DNA of 64,000 bases from Ruegeria spongiae. GTDB taxonomy: Bacteria > Pseudomonadota > Alphaproteobacteria > Rhodobacterales > Rhodobacteraceae. Location of the stretch: contig NZ_JAMFMB010000004.1 in the NCBI RefSeq assembly GCF_023502395.1, positions 1 to 64,000 on the forward strand. The letters run 5' to 3'. This document shows, in pieces, positions 37,025 to 46,038 of this stretch. How positions within the stretch are numbered: the stretch's first letter is position 1; every line of letters starts with the position of its first letter. Position numbers and translations under genes: made by a program. Under the pieces are notes generated by a model. The model was not told where the DNA came from. It ran no database searches and worked only from the letters and a program-made list of their open reading frames with translations.

Positions 37025-38086
37025 ATGATCGAACTTCACGACGTGACAAAGCGCGTGGGTCAGGTGACCCATATCAAGCCCACCACACTTACCCTTGAAC
37101 CGGGACAGTTCAATGTCCTGCTGGGGGCAACCGGATCGGGCAAAACCTCGCTGATCAAGCTGATGGCCGGGCTCGACCCGATGGCCTCGGGGCGCATCGA
37201 GATGGATGGGCAGGACGTCACACGGCTGAACACGCAGAAACGCCGGATCAGCCTGGTACATCAGTTCTTCGTCAATTACCCGCATATGTCGGTCTTTGAA
37301 AACATCGCCTCGCCCCTGCGTGTCGCGGGCATGACCAAAAGCGAGATCGAGGGCCGGGTCGAAGAGGCCGCCGACCTGCTGCAACTGCGCCCGATGCTGA
37401 ACCGCCGCCCCAGCGAATTGTCCGGTGGCCAGCAACAGCGCACGGCGCTGGCCCGCGCCATCGCCAAGGACAGCCGGGCCGTGTTTCTGGACGAACCGCT
37501 GGCCAATCTGGACTACAAGCTGCGCGAAGAACTGCGCGAGCAATTGCCCGACCTTTTTGCCGGGCGCGGCGCGGTGGTGGTTTATGCCACCTCGGAACCC
37601 GAAGAGGCGCTGATGCTCGGCGGCAAGACAGCGCTGATGGATGACGGTCGGGTCACCCAGTTCGGCACCACGTCCGAGATATATCGCAACCCCGAGAACC
37701 TGAGCGCGGCGCGCGTCTTTTCGGACCCGCCGATCAATTCCGCCGCAGTGACTATTATGCGCAGCGAGGCGGAACTGGCCGGTGCGGCCAAGTGGGCCTT
37801 GACCGGGGCGGCAGCCGACCTGCCCGATGGTCTCTATACCGTGGCGATCCGACCGCATCGGGTTCTGCCTGTGCGCTCCGGCGCGGCCGAGATTGAACTC
37901 AAGGGCCGCGTCATCGTTACCGAGCTGTCAGGCTCGGACTCCAGCGCGCATTTCCAGATGGGGGCAGAGGCCTGGGTGTCGCTTGCGTCGGGGGTGCATC
38001 CCTACCGGATCGGCGAGGATCACGTCTTTTACATGGACCCCGGGAACTGCCGCTACTTCGGACAGGACGGGAGGCTGGTGGCCTGA
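37025..38086 (+). CDS. glpS: Glycerol ABC transporter ATP-binding protein GlpS
   Basis: A 353-residue ATPase of the sugar importer class with a C-terminal regulatory (TOBE-type) domain from about 230. Walker A GATGSGKTS, Q-loop LVHQF, canonical signature LSGGQQQR and Walker B AVFLDEPLANLD are present. The switch histidine is missing: where family members read VTHDQxEA this protein has YATSEPEEA. It starts at ATG 37025; an upstream extension of the frame overlaps glpV and is spurious. It pairs with GlpT, whose defects are complementary. Confidence 0.88.
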   Translation: MIELHDVTKRVGQVTHIKPTTLTLEPGQFNVLLGATGSGKTSLIKLMAGLDPMASGRIEMDGQDVTRLNTQKRRISLVHQFFVNYPHMSVFENIASPLRVAGMTKSEIEGRVEEAADLLQLRPMLNRRPSELSGGQQQRTALARAIAKDSRAVFLDEPLANLDYKLREELREQLPDLFAGRGAVVVYATSEPEEALMLGGKTALMDDGRVTQFGTTSEIYRNPENLSAARVFSDPPINSAAVTIMRSEAELAGAAKWALTGAAADLPDGLYTVAIRPHRVLPVRSGAAEIELKGRVIVTELSGSDSSAHFQMGAEAWVSLASGVHPYRIGEDHVFYMDPGNCRYFGQDGRLVA

Positions 38087-38087
38087 C

Positions 38088-39164
38088 ATGGCACAGATCA
38101 AGCTTTCGAACCTCAAACACAGCTACTATCCGAACCCGCAAGGGCCGGAAGATTACGCGCTGAAAGAGATCGACGTCACCTGGCGCGATGGCGGGGCCTA
38201 TGCGCTGCTTGGGCCGTCGGGGTGCGGCAAGTCGACCCTGCTCAACATCATATCGGGCCTGCTGATGCCCTCTGAGGGACGTATCCTGTTCGGAGACAGC
38301 GATGTGACCGCATTGCCGCCTGATCAGCGCAACATCGCGCAGGTGTTTCAGTTCCCGGTGATCTACGACACGATGAGTGTGCGCGAAAACCTGGCCTTCC
38401 CGCTCAAGAACCGGGGCGCGGCGCCGGACAAGATCGCCAGCCGTGTTCAGGAGATCGCCGAGATGCTCGATGTGGTCGAGATGCTCGACACCCGCGCCGC
38501 CGGTCTTAGCCCCGACAACAAGCAGAAGATTTCGATGGGGCGGGGTCTGGTGCGTGATGACGTCAATGTGGTGATGTTCGACGAACCGCTCACCGTGATC
38601 GACCCGCATCTGAAATGGAAACTGCGCTCGAAACTGAAAGAACTGCATCAAAGGGTGCAAGCCACGATGATCTACGTGACCCATGACCAGACCGAGGCGC
38701 TGACCTTTGCCGATGAGGTGGTGGTCATGCAGGAGGGCGAGGTGGTGCAGATCGGCACCCCGGTAGACCTGTTCGAGCGGCCCCAGCATACGTTTGTGGG
38801 CCATTTCATCGGCTCGCCCGGCATGAACGTGCTGCCCTGTCAGGCCACCGGCGATCACGCCATGTTCGAAGGCCATGAGGTCGCGCTGGAAGGGCCGGTG
38901 ACCGGCGATGGCGGCACGCTGACACTGGGTGTACGCCCGGAACATGTGGCAATTGGCGAAAGCGGAGTGCCCGCCCATGTCACCAAGGTCTCGGACGTGG
39001 GGCGGCATTTCATCGTCGAGGCGATGGTGGGTCAGACACCGCTCAAGGCGGTGCTGGATCATGGCGCGCCCGAGCAGGGCAGCGAAGTGCGCCTGAGCTT
39101 CGATGCCGCAAAGACCCGCGTTTACCGCGACGGCTGGATCGCAACGCAGGAGCGTGGGGCATGA
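38088..39164 (+). CDS. glpT: Glycerol ABC transporter ATP-binding protein GlpT
   Basis: A 358-residue ATPase. Walker A GPSGCGKST, Q-loop VFQFPVIYDTMSV, Walker B VVMFDEPLTVIDP and the switch IYVTHDQTEAL are normal, but the ABC signature is degenerate: LSPDNKQKISMGRGL instead of LSGGQ. A TOBE-type domain follows from about 280 (LGVRPEHVAIGES). ATG 38088 lies directly after the glpS stop, and its stop overlaps glpP. Rhizobial GlpT shows similar loss, as I recall, so this is likely a family trait rather than damage. Confidence 0.88.
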   Translation: MAQIKLSNLKHSYYPNPQGPEDYALKEIDVTWRDGGAYALLGPSGCGKSTLLNIISGLLMPSEGRILFGDSDVTALPPDQRNIAQVFQFPVIYDTMSVRENLAFPLKNRGAAPDKIASRVQEIAEMLDVVEMLDTRAAGLSPDNKQKISMGRGLVRDDVNVVMFDEPLTVIDPHLKWKLRSKLKELHQRVQATMIYVTHDQTEALTFADEVVVMQEGEVVQIGTPVDLFERPQHTFVGHFIGSPGMNVLPCQATGDHAMFEGHEVALEGPVTGDGGTLTLGVRPEHVAIGESGVPAHVTKVSDVGRHFIVEAMVGQTPLKAVLDHGAPEQGSEVRLSFDAAKTRVYRDGWIATQERGA

Positions 39165-40024
39165 GAACCGAGAACCAAAAAGCCTGGCTGTTTGTGATCC
39201 CGGTGCTGGCGCTGGTGGCGTTCAATGCGCTGGTGCCGATGATGACGGTGGTCAACTATTCGGTGCAGGAAACATTCGGCAACAACCAGTTCTTCTGGGA
39301 AGGGTTGGGGTGGTTCGAACAGATCCTGCGCTCGGATCGCTTTCAGGCCGCGTTGGGGCGGCAGTTCATGTTCACCGCGATCATCCTCGCCATCGAGGTC
39401 CCGCTGGGCATCATCGTGGCGCTGTCGATGCCGCGCAAAGGGTTCTGGGTGCCGGTCTGTCTGGTGCTGATGGCCCTGCCGATGCTGATCCCGTGGAATG
39501 TGGTCGGCTCGATGTGGAACATCTTTACCCTGCCCAAGATCGGCCTGTTGGGCTATTTCCTGAACGATGTGCTGGGTATCAACTATGACATGACCCAACA
39601 GCCGATTTCGGCCTGGATCACCGTGGTGGTGATGGATGTCTGGCACTGGACGTCGCTGGTGGTGCTGCTGTGTTATGCGGGGCTGGTCTCGATCCCCGAT
39701 GCTTACTATCAGGCCGCCAAGATCGACGGCGCCAGCGCCTGGTCGGTGTTCCGCTATATCCAGCTGCCCAAGATGAAGGCGGTGCTGACCATCGCGGTGC
39801 TGCTGCGCTTCATGGACAGTTTCAACATCTATACCGAGCCGTTCGTGCTGACCGGCGGCGGGCCCGGCAACTCGACCACCCTGCTGTCGATCGATCTGGT
39901 CAAGATCGCGCTGGGTCAGTTCGACCTCGGCCCGGCGGCGGCGATGAGCCTGATCTATTTCGCGATCACGCTGCTGGTGAGTTGGGTCTTCTACGTCTTG
40001 ATGACAAAGGACGATCAGCCATGA
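39161..40024 (+). CDS. glpP: Glycerol ABC transporter permease GlpP
   Basis: A 287-residue MalF-type permease with about six membrane helices. The cytoplasmic EAA loop that contacts the ATPases reads YYQAAKIDGASAWSVFRYIQLP (about 187-208). It overlaps glpT and glpQ by 4 bp each, which fits stoichiometric assembly. Confidence 0.9.
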   Translation: MRTENQKAWLFVIPVLALVAFNALVPMMTVVNYSVQETFGNNQFFWEGLGWFEQILRSDRFQAALGRQFMFTAIILAIEVPLGIIVALSMPRKGFWVPVCLVLMALPMLIPWNVVGSMWNIFTLPKIGLLGYFLNDVLGINYDMTQQPISAWITVVVMDVWHWTSLVVLLCYAGLVSIPDAYYQAAKIDGASAWSVFRYIQLPKMKAVLTIAVLLRFMDSFNIYTEPFVLTGGGPGNSTTLLSIDLVKIALGQFDLGPAAAMSLIYFAITLLVSWVFYVLMTKDDQP

Positions 40025-40818
40025 AGAAGCGCTATCTGATTCCGATCCTCTATATCGCCTTCCTGATGCTGCCGATCTACTGGCTGGTGGCGATGTCGTT
40101 CAAGACAACGAACGAAATCCTGTCGGGTTTCTCGCTGTTCCCGCAGACTTTCACGCTGGAAAACTATGCGGCGATCTTCACCGATCCGACCTGGTACTGG
40201 GGCTATATCAACTCGATCCTCTATGTGTCGTTGAACACGGTGCTGTCGGTCTGTGTGGCGCTGCCTGCGGCCTACGCGTTTTCGCGCTATCGCTTTCTGG
40301 GCGACAAGCAGTTGTTCTTCTGGCTGTTGACCAACCGGATGGCCCCGGCGGCGGTCTTTGCACTGCCGTTCTTCCAGCTCTATTCTTCGATCGGGCTGTT
40401 TGACACCCATCTGGCGGTGGCGCTGGCGCATACGCTCTTCAACGTGCCGCTGGCGGTCTGGATTCTGGAAGGGTTCATGCGCGGCATTCCCAAGGAGCTG
40501 GACGAGACGGCCTATGTGGACGGCTATTCCTTCCCGGGGTTTTTCGTGAAAATCTTCCTGCCCAACATCAAGGCGGGCGTGGGCGTGACCGCGTTCTTCT
40601 GCTTCATGTTCTCCTGGGTCGAGATGCTGCTGGCCAAGACGCTTACTGCGGTCGAGGCCAAGCCCATTGCCGCCGTGATGACACGCACCGCCTCCAGCGC
40701 GGGCTATGAACTGGGTCTGCTGGCGGCGGCCGGAACGCTGACCATCATTCCCGGCGCCATCGTGATCTGGTTTGTCCGCAATTACATCGCGCGCGGTTTT
40801 GCGATGGGGAGGGTGTGA
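40021..40818 (+). CDS. glpQ: Glycerol ABC transporter permease GlpQ
   Basis: A 265-residue MalG-type permease with about six helices and EAA loop ELDETAYVDGYSFPGFFVKIFLP (about 160-182). The start at 40021 overlaps the glpP stop; an in-frame extension to 39670 is antisense to no gene but lies wholly inside glpP and is spurious. Confidence 0.9.
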   Translation: MKKRYLIPILYIAFLMLPIYWLVAMSFKTTNEILSGFSLFPQTFTLENYAAIFTDPTWYWGYINSILYVSLNTVLSVCVALPAAYAFSRYRFLGDKQLFFWLLTNRMAPAAVFALPFFQLYSSIGLFDTHLAVALAHTLFNVPLAVWILEGFMRGIPKELDETAYVDGYSFPGFFVKIFLPNIKAGVGVTAFFCFMFSWVEMLLAKTLTAVEAKPIAAVMTRTASSAGYELGLLAAAGTLTIIPGAIVIWFVRNYIARGFAMGRV

Positions 40819-41222
40819 TGCTGCGATCCCTGACAGTCATTGCCGCACTGCTGCCGATTCAGGCCATGGCGCAAACCGCCGGCTGGGGTAGCGTCGGGCA
40901 GCAAGAGGAAAAAGGGTTCTCCTGGACGGCACCGTTCTGGCCCGATTTCTGGATGGCCTGGACGCCTGCGACTCTTGTGGTGTTCATCGGGATATTCTCG
41001 GCCATCGCCCTGATCGGCCTGCTGGAAGGGTTCAAGTACCGCGACGGGATCGAGCGCAAGGGCGTGTTGGGCCTGACCACCACGTTGGGCGACCGGTTGT
41101 TCATCACGCTGCTGGGGTCGGTCTACATCTTTCTGGCCTGGCTCGGGATCATGGGGCAGCCGATCTGGATCCCGCTTTTCATCGCCATCGGGTGGGGAAT
41201 TTTCGTGTTCTGGAAAGTTTAG
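40818..41222 (+). CDS. glpU: DUF2160 membrane protein GlpU
   Basis: A 134-residue protein of the DUF2160 family. A signal-like N-terminus (about 1-18) is followed by the PFWPDFWMAWTPAT segment and three hydrophobic helices, ending WGIFVFWKV. In the rhizobial glycerol system GlpU is the small membrane component encoded with the importer. ATG 40818 overlaps the glpQ stop by one base (TGATG). It closes the operon. Confidence 0.88.
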   Translation: MLRSLTVIAALLPIQAMAQTAGWGSVGQQEEKGFSWTAPFWPDFWMAWTPATLVVFIGIFSAIALIGLLEGFKYRDGIERKGVLGLTTTLGDRLFITLLGSVYIFLAWLGIMGQPIWIPLFIAIGWGIFVFWKV

Positions 41223-41293
41223 GCTTTGAGAATGGGCGCCATGCTGGTTTGTTTGCGGCGGTAGCGGGTGTTTGGATTGGTAGTTGTACACCG

Positions 41294-41689
41294 ATGAGGA
41301 AAAGAAAAGCGGGAAATCTGCTGACGGATGTCGAGCTGGAGTTCATGACCGAACTTTGGGAGCTTGGCGAAGGGTCGGTGCGCGATGTGCTTGGGCAACT
41401 GCCACCCTCGCGGGGGTTGGCCTATACTTCTGCCGCGACGGTGTTGCGCATCCTAGAAGACAAGGGTTTCGTCGAAAGCCGAAAGCAGAATAAATCGCTG
41501 ATCTACACGCCGCTTCTGGCCAAGGACGCCTATCAGACGCGTTCATTAAAAAACCTGTCTCAGACCCTGTTTGACGACACCCCGGCCACTCTGGTTGCAC
41601 GGCTTGTCGACGATGCCGGGCTGACCGAGGCCGATCTTGAGGAAATTCGGGCGCTGGTGGAGAGGAGGCTCCGGAATGATGGCGGCTAA
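41294..41689 (+). CDS. BlaI/MecI family transcriptional repressor
   Basis: A 131-residue winged-helix protein: TDVELEFMTELWELGEGSVRDVLGQLP followed by LAYTSAATVLRILEDKGFVESRKQNKSLIYTPLLAKD is the BlaI/MecI DNA-binding domain, and the C-terminal helices form the dimer region. In the family the repressor is cleaved or released after a membrane M56 peptidase senses a signal, and that peptidase gene follows with a 14-bp overlap. No beta-lactamase gene is nearby. A TGTACA core, part of typical BlaI sites, lies eight bases before the start but only one half-site is convincing. Confidence 0.9.
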   Translation: MRKRKAGNLLTDVELEFMTELWELGEGSVRDVLGQLPPSRGLAYTSAATVLRILEDKGFVESRKQNKSLIYTPLLAKDAYQTRSLKNLSQTLFDDTPATLVARLVDDAGLTEADLEEIRALVERRLRNDGG

Positions 41690-42770
41690 ACAGATCCTTG
41701 AGGTTTTCGTCAACCTGAACATCATGCTTGCTCTGGGATGTCTCATCTGGCTTGGGCTGCAAGCGCTCGTGGCCAAAACCGCGTTGCGGCATGCGTTCAT
41801 CCTGCAATTGGCGGCGTTGAAGACCGTTCTGGCGCTGATTCTGCTCAGCCCCGTTCTGGCCATCGCGGCAACCCAAGCGGTCGAGCTGTTCTCGCCCGGT
41901 CGCAGCCTTGTGCTGAGCGATTTTGTGGTCGCCGCCTATCTGCGCGGCGAGATCGCAATGGATGCTATCCGCTTTGAGCAGATCCTGAACACACGCGAAA
42001 ACTGGACCGAGCGTTTCCTGCTGATGAATACGAAGGGACCGGCCATTGTTGCCTTGCTGCTGGCAGCGGGGATGGTGGTTGCGATCCTGCGCCTGGCCCG
42101 CTCTGCGCTGCAATTGCACCACCTGCTGGATGACAGCTATCTCTGGAAACGGGTGGGTCCGGTGGACGTTCGCCTGTCGGACCGGATCGCGGTGCCGATG
42201 GCGACCCGTGGGCTGTTCCGGCGGCATGTTCTGTTGCCCTCGGATCTGATCTCGGACAGCGACCGCCGCCGCATTGCGATCGCGCACGAGTTGCAACATT
42301 TCCGGCAATCGGACCTTGAATGGGAGATCGTGTTCGAATTGACGCGCCCGTTCTTCTTCTGGAACCCGGCCTTCACCCTGCTCAAGCGGCGGTTCAACCG
42401 GCTGCGCGAACTGGCCTGCGATCAGGCCGTGGTCAGCCGGTACCGGGTCGCCCCGCTGGATTACGCGCGCTGCCTGCTGCATTTCTGCGAAAGATCGGTG
42501 GGCCTTGCCCAGGCGCAGCGGCTGAACGTGGCGCTGCTGAGCGCTGGCCGCAAGGATGCCCGGCAGGAACTGGCCAATCGTCTGCTGTCGCTTAAATCCA
42601 CGGCCAGCCAGCTTTCGGCCCCGCGCAGGCATCTGATCGCGCTTGCCTGTGTCATGGGTACATTTCTGTCCTTTGCGGGCGCTTCTCTGGAGGCACCAAA
42701 GGACTGGAGCCATGACCGGCTTATGCTGTCGACGGTGGTCAACCTTGAGCGGCTGCGCGCGGATCGTTGA
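41676..42770 (+). CDS. M56 family (BlaR1-like) membrane metallopeptidase
   Basis: A 364-residue protein with three or so N-terminal membrane helices, the zinc peptidase motif HELQH (204-208) and a downstream LACDQAVVSRYRVAPLDYARCLL supplying the third ligand region. It lacks the C-terminal penicillin-binding sensor domain of true BlaR1, so its signal is unknown. It overlaps the BlaI gene, its expected target. Confidence 0.88.
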   Translation: MMAAKQILEVFVNLNIMLALGCLIWLGLQALVAKTALRHAFILQLAALKTVLALILLSPVLAIAATQAVELFSPGRSLVLSDFVVAAYLRGEIAMDAIRFEQILNTRENWTERFLLMNTKGPAIVALLLAAGMVVAILRLARSALQLHHLLDDSYLWKRVGPVDVRLSDRIAVPMATRGLFRRHVLLPSDLISDSDRRRIAIAHELQHFRQSDLEWEIVFELTRPFFFWNPAFTLLKRRFNRLRELACDQAVVSRYRVAPLDYARCLLHFCERSVGLAQAQRLNVALLSAGRKDARQELANRLLSLKSTASQLSAPRRHLIALACVMGTFLSFAGASLEAPKDWSHDRLMLSTVVNLERLRADR

Positions 42771-42883
42771 GCACCACACAGGCTGGGAACGAACCGGATC
42801 GCGGCGTGCCACATTACCTCAGTTTGCTGTGATTCCAGCGCGTCAGGCTTGATTTGACACGAAAATGCGGCAAGGCTGAACGC

Positions 42884-43234
42884 ATGAACATGCAGCCTCC
42901 AAGCCGGTTTCCCGCCGGACAGGCCCAGATGCAGGTCGCGTTCGACCGGCGCGAGCTTAGCCTTATTCTCTCGGTTTACGGGCGTATGGTCGCCGCCGGA
43001 GAGTGGCGGGATTACGGTATCTCAAACCTCCGCGACAGCGCCATATTCTCGGTATTCCGGCGTACGGCCGAACATCCGATCTACCGGATCGAAAAACAGC
43101 CGAAGCTGCGCAATCGGCAGGGGATGTATTCGGTGATCGGGATGGATGGGCAGATCCTCAAGCGCGGGCAGGACCTGAAAGCGGTGCTGAGGGTGCTCGA
43201 GCGCAAGTTGATCCGCGCGATCGACCCTGATTGA
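42884..43234 (+). CDS. DUF2794 family protein
   Basis: A 116-residue soluble protein of the alphaproteobacterial DUF2794 family: VAFDRRELSLILSVYGRMVAAGEWRDYGI, FSVFRRTAEHPIYRIEKQPKLR and MYSVIGMDGQILKRGQDL. Function unknown. ATG 42884 is preferred over a 10-codon extension. Its stop directly abuts the stop of the convergent NlpC/P60 gene. Confidence 0.88.
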   Translation: MNMQPPSRFPAGQAQMQVAFDRRELSLILSVYGRMVAAGEWRDYGISNLRDSAIFSVFRRTAEHPIYRIEKQPKLRNRQGMYSVIGMDGQILKRGQDLKAVLRVLERKLIRAIDPD

Positions 43235-44059
43235 TCAGAGCCGCTTATGGGCCGTAACCGGCCCGCCGCCCTGTGCCTGAATACGCGCAAGCGCCGCCTG
43301 CAGCGGTTCATAAGTCACCGCCATATGGCCCGCATTTGCATGTAGAATGGTCTCTGGGTCTGCAACCCAGGCCACATGACCTTTCCAGAACAGCAGATCG
43401 CCGCGTTCGGGCACGGTGCCTTTGGGCAGCGCCCGGCCCAGCCTCTGTTGCTGCAGGTCGCTGTCGCCGGGGCAGGCGATACCACAGGCCAGGAGTCCGG
43501 CCTGCACCAGACCCGAGCAATCGATGCCGAACCGGCTGTTGCCACCCCAGAGATAGGGCGTGCCCAGAAACCCTGCCGCCACCGTCGCCGGGTCGCTCAT
43601 CAGCGTGTCGATCTCCGACAGGTGGACCGTTGGCATATAGCCCAGCGGCGTCTTGGCAAACCCGTTCGTGATTTCGGCAACCTCCAACCGGCTGGCGAAG
43701 CTGAGCGATGCGGCCTCGGGCGATTTCATGTCGGGCCTCACATAGGCATGGGTTGCGGGCGCAGAAACCCAGTGCGTGGCCTGCGCAACCGGGACCAGTG
43801 CGCTGCTGGGCAGATAGCCGACATAGCCGTCCTTATCGGCCTGCACATAGGCCCAGCCGTCACGATCCTCGAAGACGCGCAGCGTGTCGCCATAGAGAAG
43901 CTGCCGTTCGCGCGTGCCCTCGGGCGCGCGCAGCAGGTCGATGACCGGGACACCAACCTGCCGGGCTGTGCCTTCGACCCGGGCAACCCCGTCCGGAACA
44001 TCGTGCAGCCGCGCGTCGGCCACACGGGTGTTCATCGGTGTCAGGCGCGGATCGCTCAT
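43235..44059 (-). CDS. NlpC/P60 family peptidase with SH3 domains
   Basis: A 274-residue protein. Two bacterial SH3-like regions (about 20-90 and 95-150) precede an NlpC/P60 catalytic domain (about 155-274) with Cys181 in GIDCSGLVQAG, His228 in GDLLFWKGHVAWV and His240 in ILHANAGHMAV. These enzymes cut gamma-D-glutamyl-diaminopimelate bonds in cell-wall peptides. No signal peptide, so it may act on recycled muropeptides in the cytoplasm. It overlaps the M17 aminopeptidase gene by 4 bp, an arrangement that fits a peptide-recycling role. Confidence 0.92.
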   Translation of the reverse strand: MSDPRLTPMNTRVADARLHDVPDGVARVEGTARQVGVPVIDLLRAPEGTRERQLLYGDTLRVFEDRDGWAYVQADKDGYVGYLPSSALVPVAQATHWVSAPATHAYVRPDMKSPEAASLSFASRLEVAEITNGFAKTPLGYMPTVHLSEIDTLMSDPATVAAGFLGTPYLWGGNSRFGIDCSGLVQAGLLACGIACPGDSDLQQQRLGRALPKGTVPERGDLLFWKGHVAWVADPETILHANAGHMAVTYEPLQAALARIQAQGGGPVTAHKRL

Positions 44060-45438
44060 AGGTTCAGAATCTCGGGCAGGCTCGCCAGCAGGGCGCGTGG
44101 GCCTTGCGCGGCCCCCCCCTTGGGCCGGGCCGGGGCTTTTGCCGGTTGCCAGCCATAGATGTCGAAATGGATGTAGCGCGAGGCGGTCACAAAACGGCGC
44201 AGAAACAGCGCGGCGGTGATCGACCCGGCGAACCCGCCACCCGGCGCATTGTCCAGATCGGCCATGTCCGGTTCGATCATGCTTTCATACGGGGTGTGGA
44301 AGGGCAGCCGCCAGACCGGGTCTGCCACCCGCGCTGCGGCCTTGCTCAGGCTTTGGGCCGCGTCTTCGTCATCGGTATAGAACGGGGCCAGGTCCGGCCC
44401 CACCGCCACACGCGCCGCCCCGGTGAGCGTGGCCATCGAGATGATCAGATCGGGTTCACCCTCATCCGCGAGCGCGAGCGCATCCGCCAGCACCAGCCGC
44501 CCCTCGGCATCGGTGTTGTTGACCTCGACCGTCAGCCCCTTGCGCGAGGTCAGGATGTCGCCGGGCCGGAACGCGTTTCCCGCCACCGCGTTTTCGACCG
44601 CCGGGATCAGGACACGTAGTTGTACCGGCAGATTCAACGCCATGATCATCCGCGCCAGGCCCAGCACATTTGCCGCGCCGCCCATGTCCTTTTTCATCAG
44701 CGCCATGGCCGAGGCCGGTTTCAGGTCCAGCCCGCCAGTGTCAAAACAGACACCTTTGCCAACCAGTGTCAGGCGTGGTCCGGTGTTGCCCCAGTTGAAC
44801 TCGATCAGGCGCGGCGCTTGTTCGGCGGCGCGCCCGACCGCATGGATCATCGGCAGGTTCTGCGCCAGCAGGTCATCACCCAGAACTGTGGTCGCGCGCG
44901 CGCCGAATTCACTGGCCAGCGCCAGCGCCGCCGCCTGCAATTGCACTGGCCCCATATCGGCGGCGGGGGTGTTGATCAGGTCGCGCGTCAGCGCCTCGGC
45001 GTTGGCCAAGGCCTCGATCCGGGCGCGGTCGACCCCGTCGGGGGCCACCAGACGGGCCTTGCTGCCGGTTTTTGTCTTGTACCGGTCAAAGGCATATCCG
45101 CTCATCAGCCAGCCAAAGCATTCCGCCGCCAGATCGTCGTCGGTCAGTTGGTGCTGCAACCGGTACACGCCTTCAGGCAGGGATTCCGCAGCGGCGGCCA
45201 GACAAAACCGCTTGCGCGCCCGGCTTTCGGGCGTTCCGTAGCCCAGCAGCGCGCAGCGCGGCCCGCCCTGTGACGAGGGGATCAGCAAAGCCTGCCCGAT
45301 CCTGCCGGTGAACCCGTTTGCCGCGACCCAATCGCGGGTCACCTCATCCTGGTCGGCCAGCCAGCCCTCAAGCGCAGGGCGTTCCAGCGCGTGCGCGGGC
45401 AAGGTGGTTTCGGTCGGATCGGCGAAGGCAAGGGTCAT
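44056..45438 (-). CDS. Leucyl aminopeptidase family protein (M17)
   Basis: A 460-residue M17 metallopeptidase. The two-metal site and catalytic Lys appear in LVGKGVCFDTGGLDLKPASAMALMKKDMGGAA and in NNTDAEGRLVLADALA, and the N-terminal domain is of the usual size. It releases N-terminal residues from peptides in the cytoplasm. It is the first gene of an operon with the NlpC/P60 peptidase. Confidence 0.93.
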   Translation of the reverse strand: MTLAFADPTETTLPAHALERPALEGWLADQDEVTRDWVAANGFTGRIGQALLIPSSQGGPRCALLGYGTPESRARKRFCLAAAAESLPEGVYRLQHQLTDDDLAAECFGWLMSGYAFDRYKTKTGSKARLVAPDGVDRARIEALANAEALTRDLINTPAADMGPVQLQAAALALASEFGARATTVLGDDLLAQNLPMIHAVGRAAEQAPRLIEFNWGNTGPRLTLVGKGVCFDTGGLDLKPASAMALMKKDMGGAANVLGLARMIMALNLPVQLRVLIPAVENAVAGNAFRPGDILTSRKGLTVEVNNTDAEGRLVLADALALADEGEPDLIISMATLTGAARVAVGPDLAPFYTDDEDAAQSLSKAAARVADPVWRLPFHTPYESMIEPDMADLDNAPGGGFAGSITAALFLRRFVTASRYIHFDIYGWQPAKAPARPKGGAAQGPRALLASLPEILNL

Positions 45439-45501
45439 GATGTCTGCTCGGTCGTTGGAGTTGGGTCCAGACTAGCCTCACCGCTGCCGCCCGCAAGCCC
45501 C

Positions 45502-45885
45502 TCAGACCGTCAGATCACGCTGATCCCAGATCGCGGTCAGCGACCGTTCGCCCACCCGGATCAGTCGATAGAGCGTCGCGCCCGTCGCCACCGGATCCTC
45601 ATTGTCGATCGTGTCGGTCACATCCTGTGCCACACGGGCCAGCGCCACCATGCCGATCTGCTCGGCGATCGCGACCAGCGACCGCGCGCTCTTGCGCAGA
45701 TCGTTCCAGTCTTTGTTGCGCCAGAGCCGTTCACAGACCGACAGACGAACGGCCAGCTCCTCGACAGCGCGGCACACCACGTCTTCGGCCGACGAATCGC
45801 CCAGTTCCCGATAAAGCCCAGCCAGCTGGCCGGGATTCAGACGAACGGATTCGTCCTGTACCAATGCGACAATCTTGTCCACCAC
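45502..45885 (-). CDS. Conserved hypothetical protein
   Basis: About 127 residues, all-helical, beginning VVDKIVALVQDESVRLNPGQLAGLYRELGDSSAEDVV. No ATG lies near the conserved start, so I propose GTG 45885 (AAGG six bases upstream), with GTG 45882 also possible; a frame extension to 45990 lacks support. No known domain; the helical LARVAQDVTDTIDNEDPVATGATLYRLIRVGE part resembles HPt-like helices only loosely. Divergent from the carbonic anhydrase gene. Confidence 0.7.
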   Translation of the reverse strand: MVDKIVALVQDESVRLNPGQLAGLYRELGDSSAEDVVCRAVEELAVRLSVCERLWRNKDWNDLRKSARSLVAIAEQIGMVALARVAQDVTDTIDNEDPVATGATLYRLIRVGERSLTAIWDQRDLTV

Positions 45886-46038
45886 ACACACCCTTGATTC
45901 ATGTGCCCCCACGGCACGCGGCCATCCTGCGCCGGGAGTGGTTTGCAAAAGGTTGCCTTGGCTGCGCGAAAAACCTCGAATTCGCTGCAAATAGGAACTA
46001 TTGCCTGTGAAACGAACAAACTGGACAGGTCAAATCTG

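Noticed and set aside
41281-41293. BlaI operator at the TGTACA sequence
   Set aside because: Only a single half-like core is present; known sites have paired TACA and TGTA arms at set spacing, so support is too thin for a feature.
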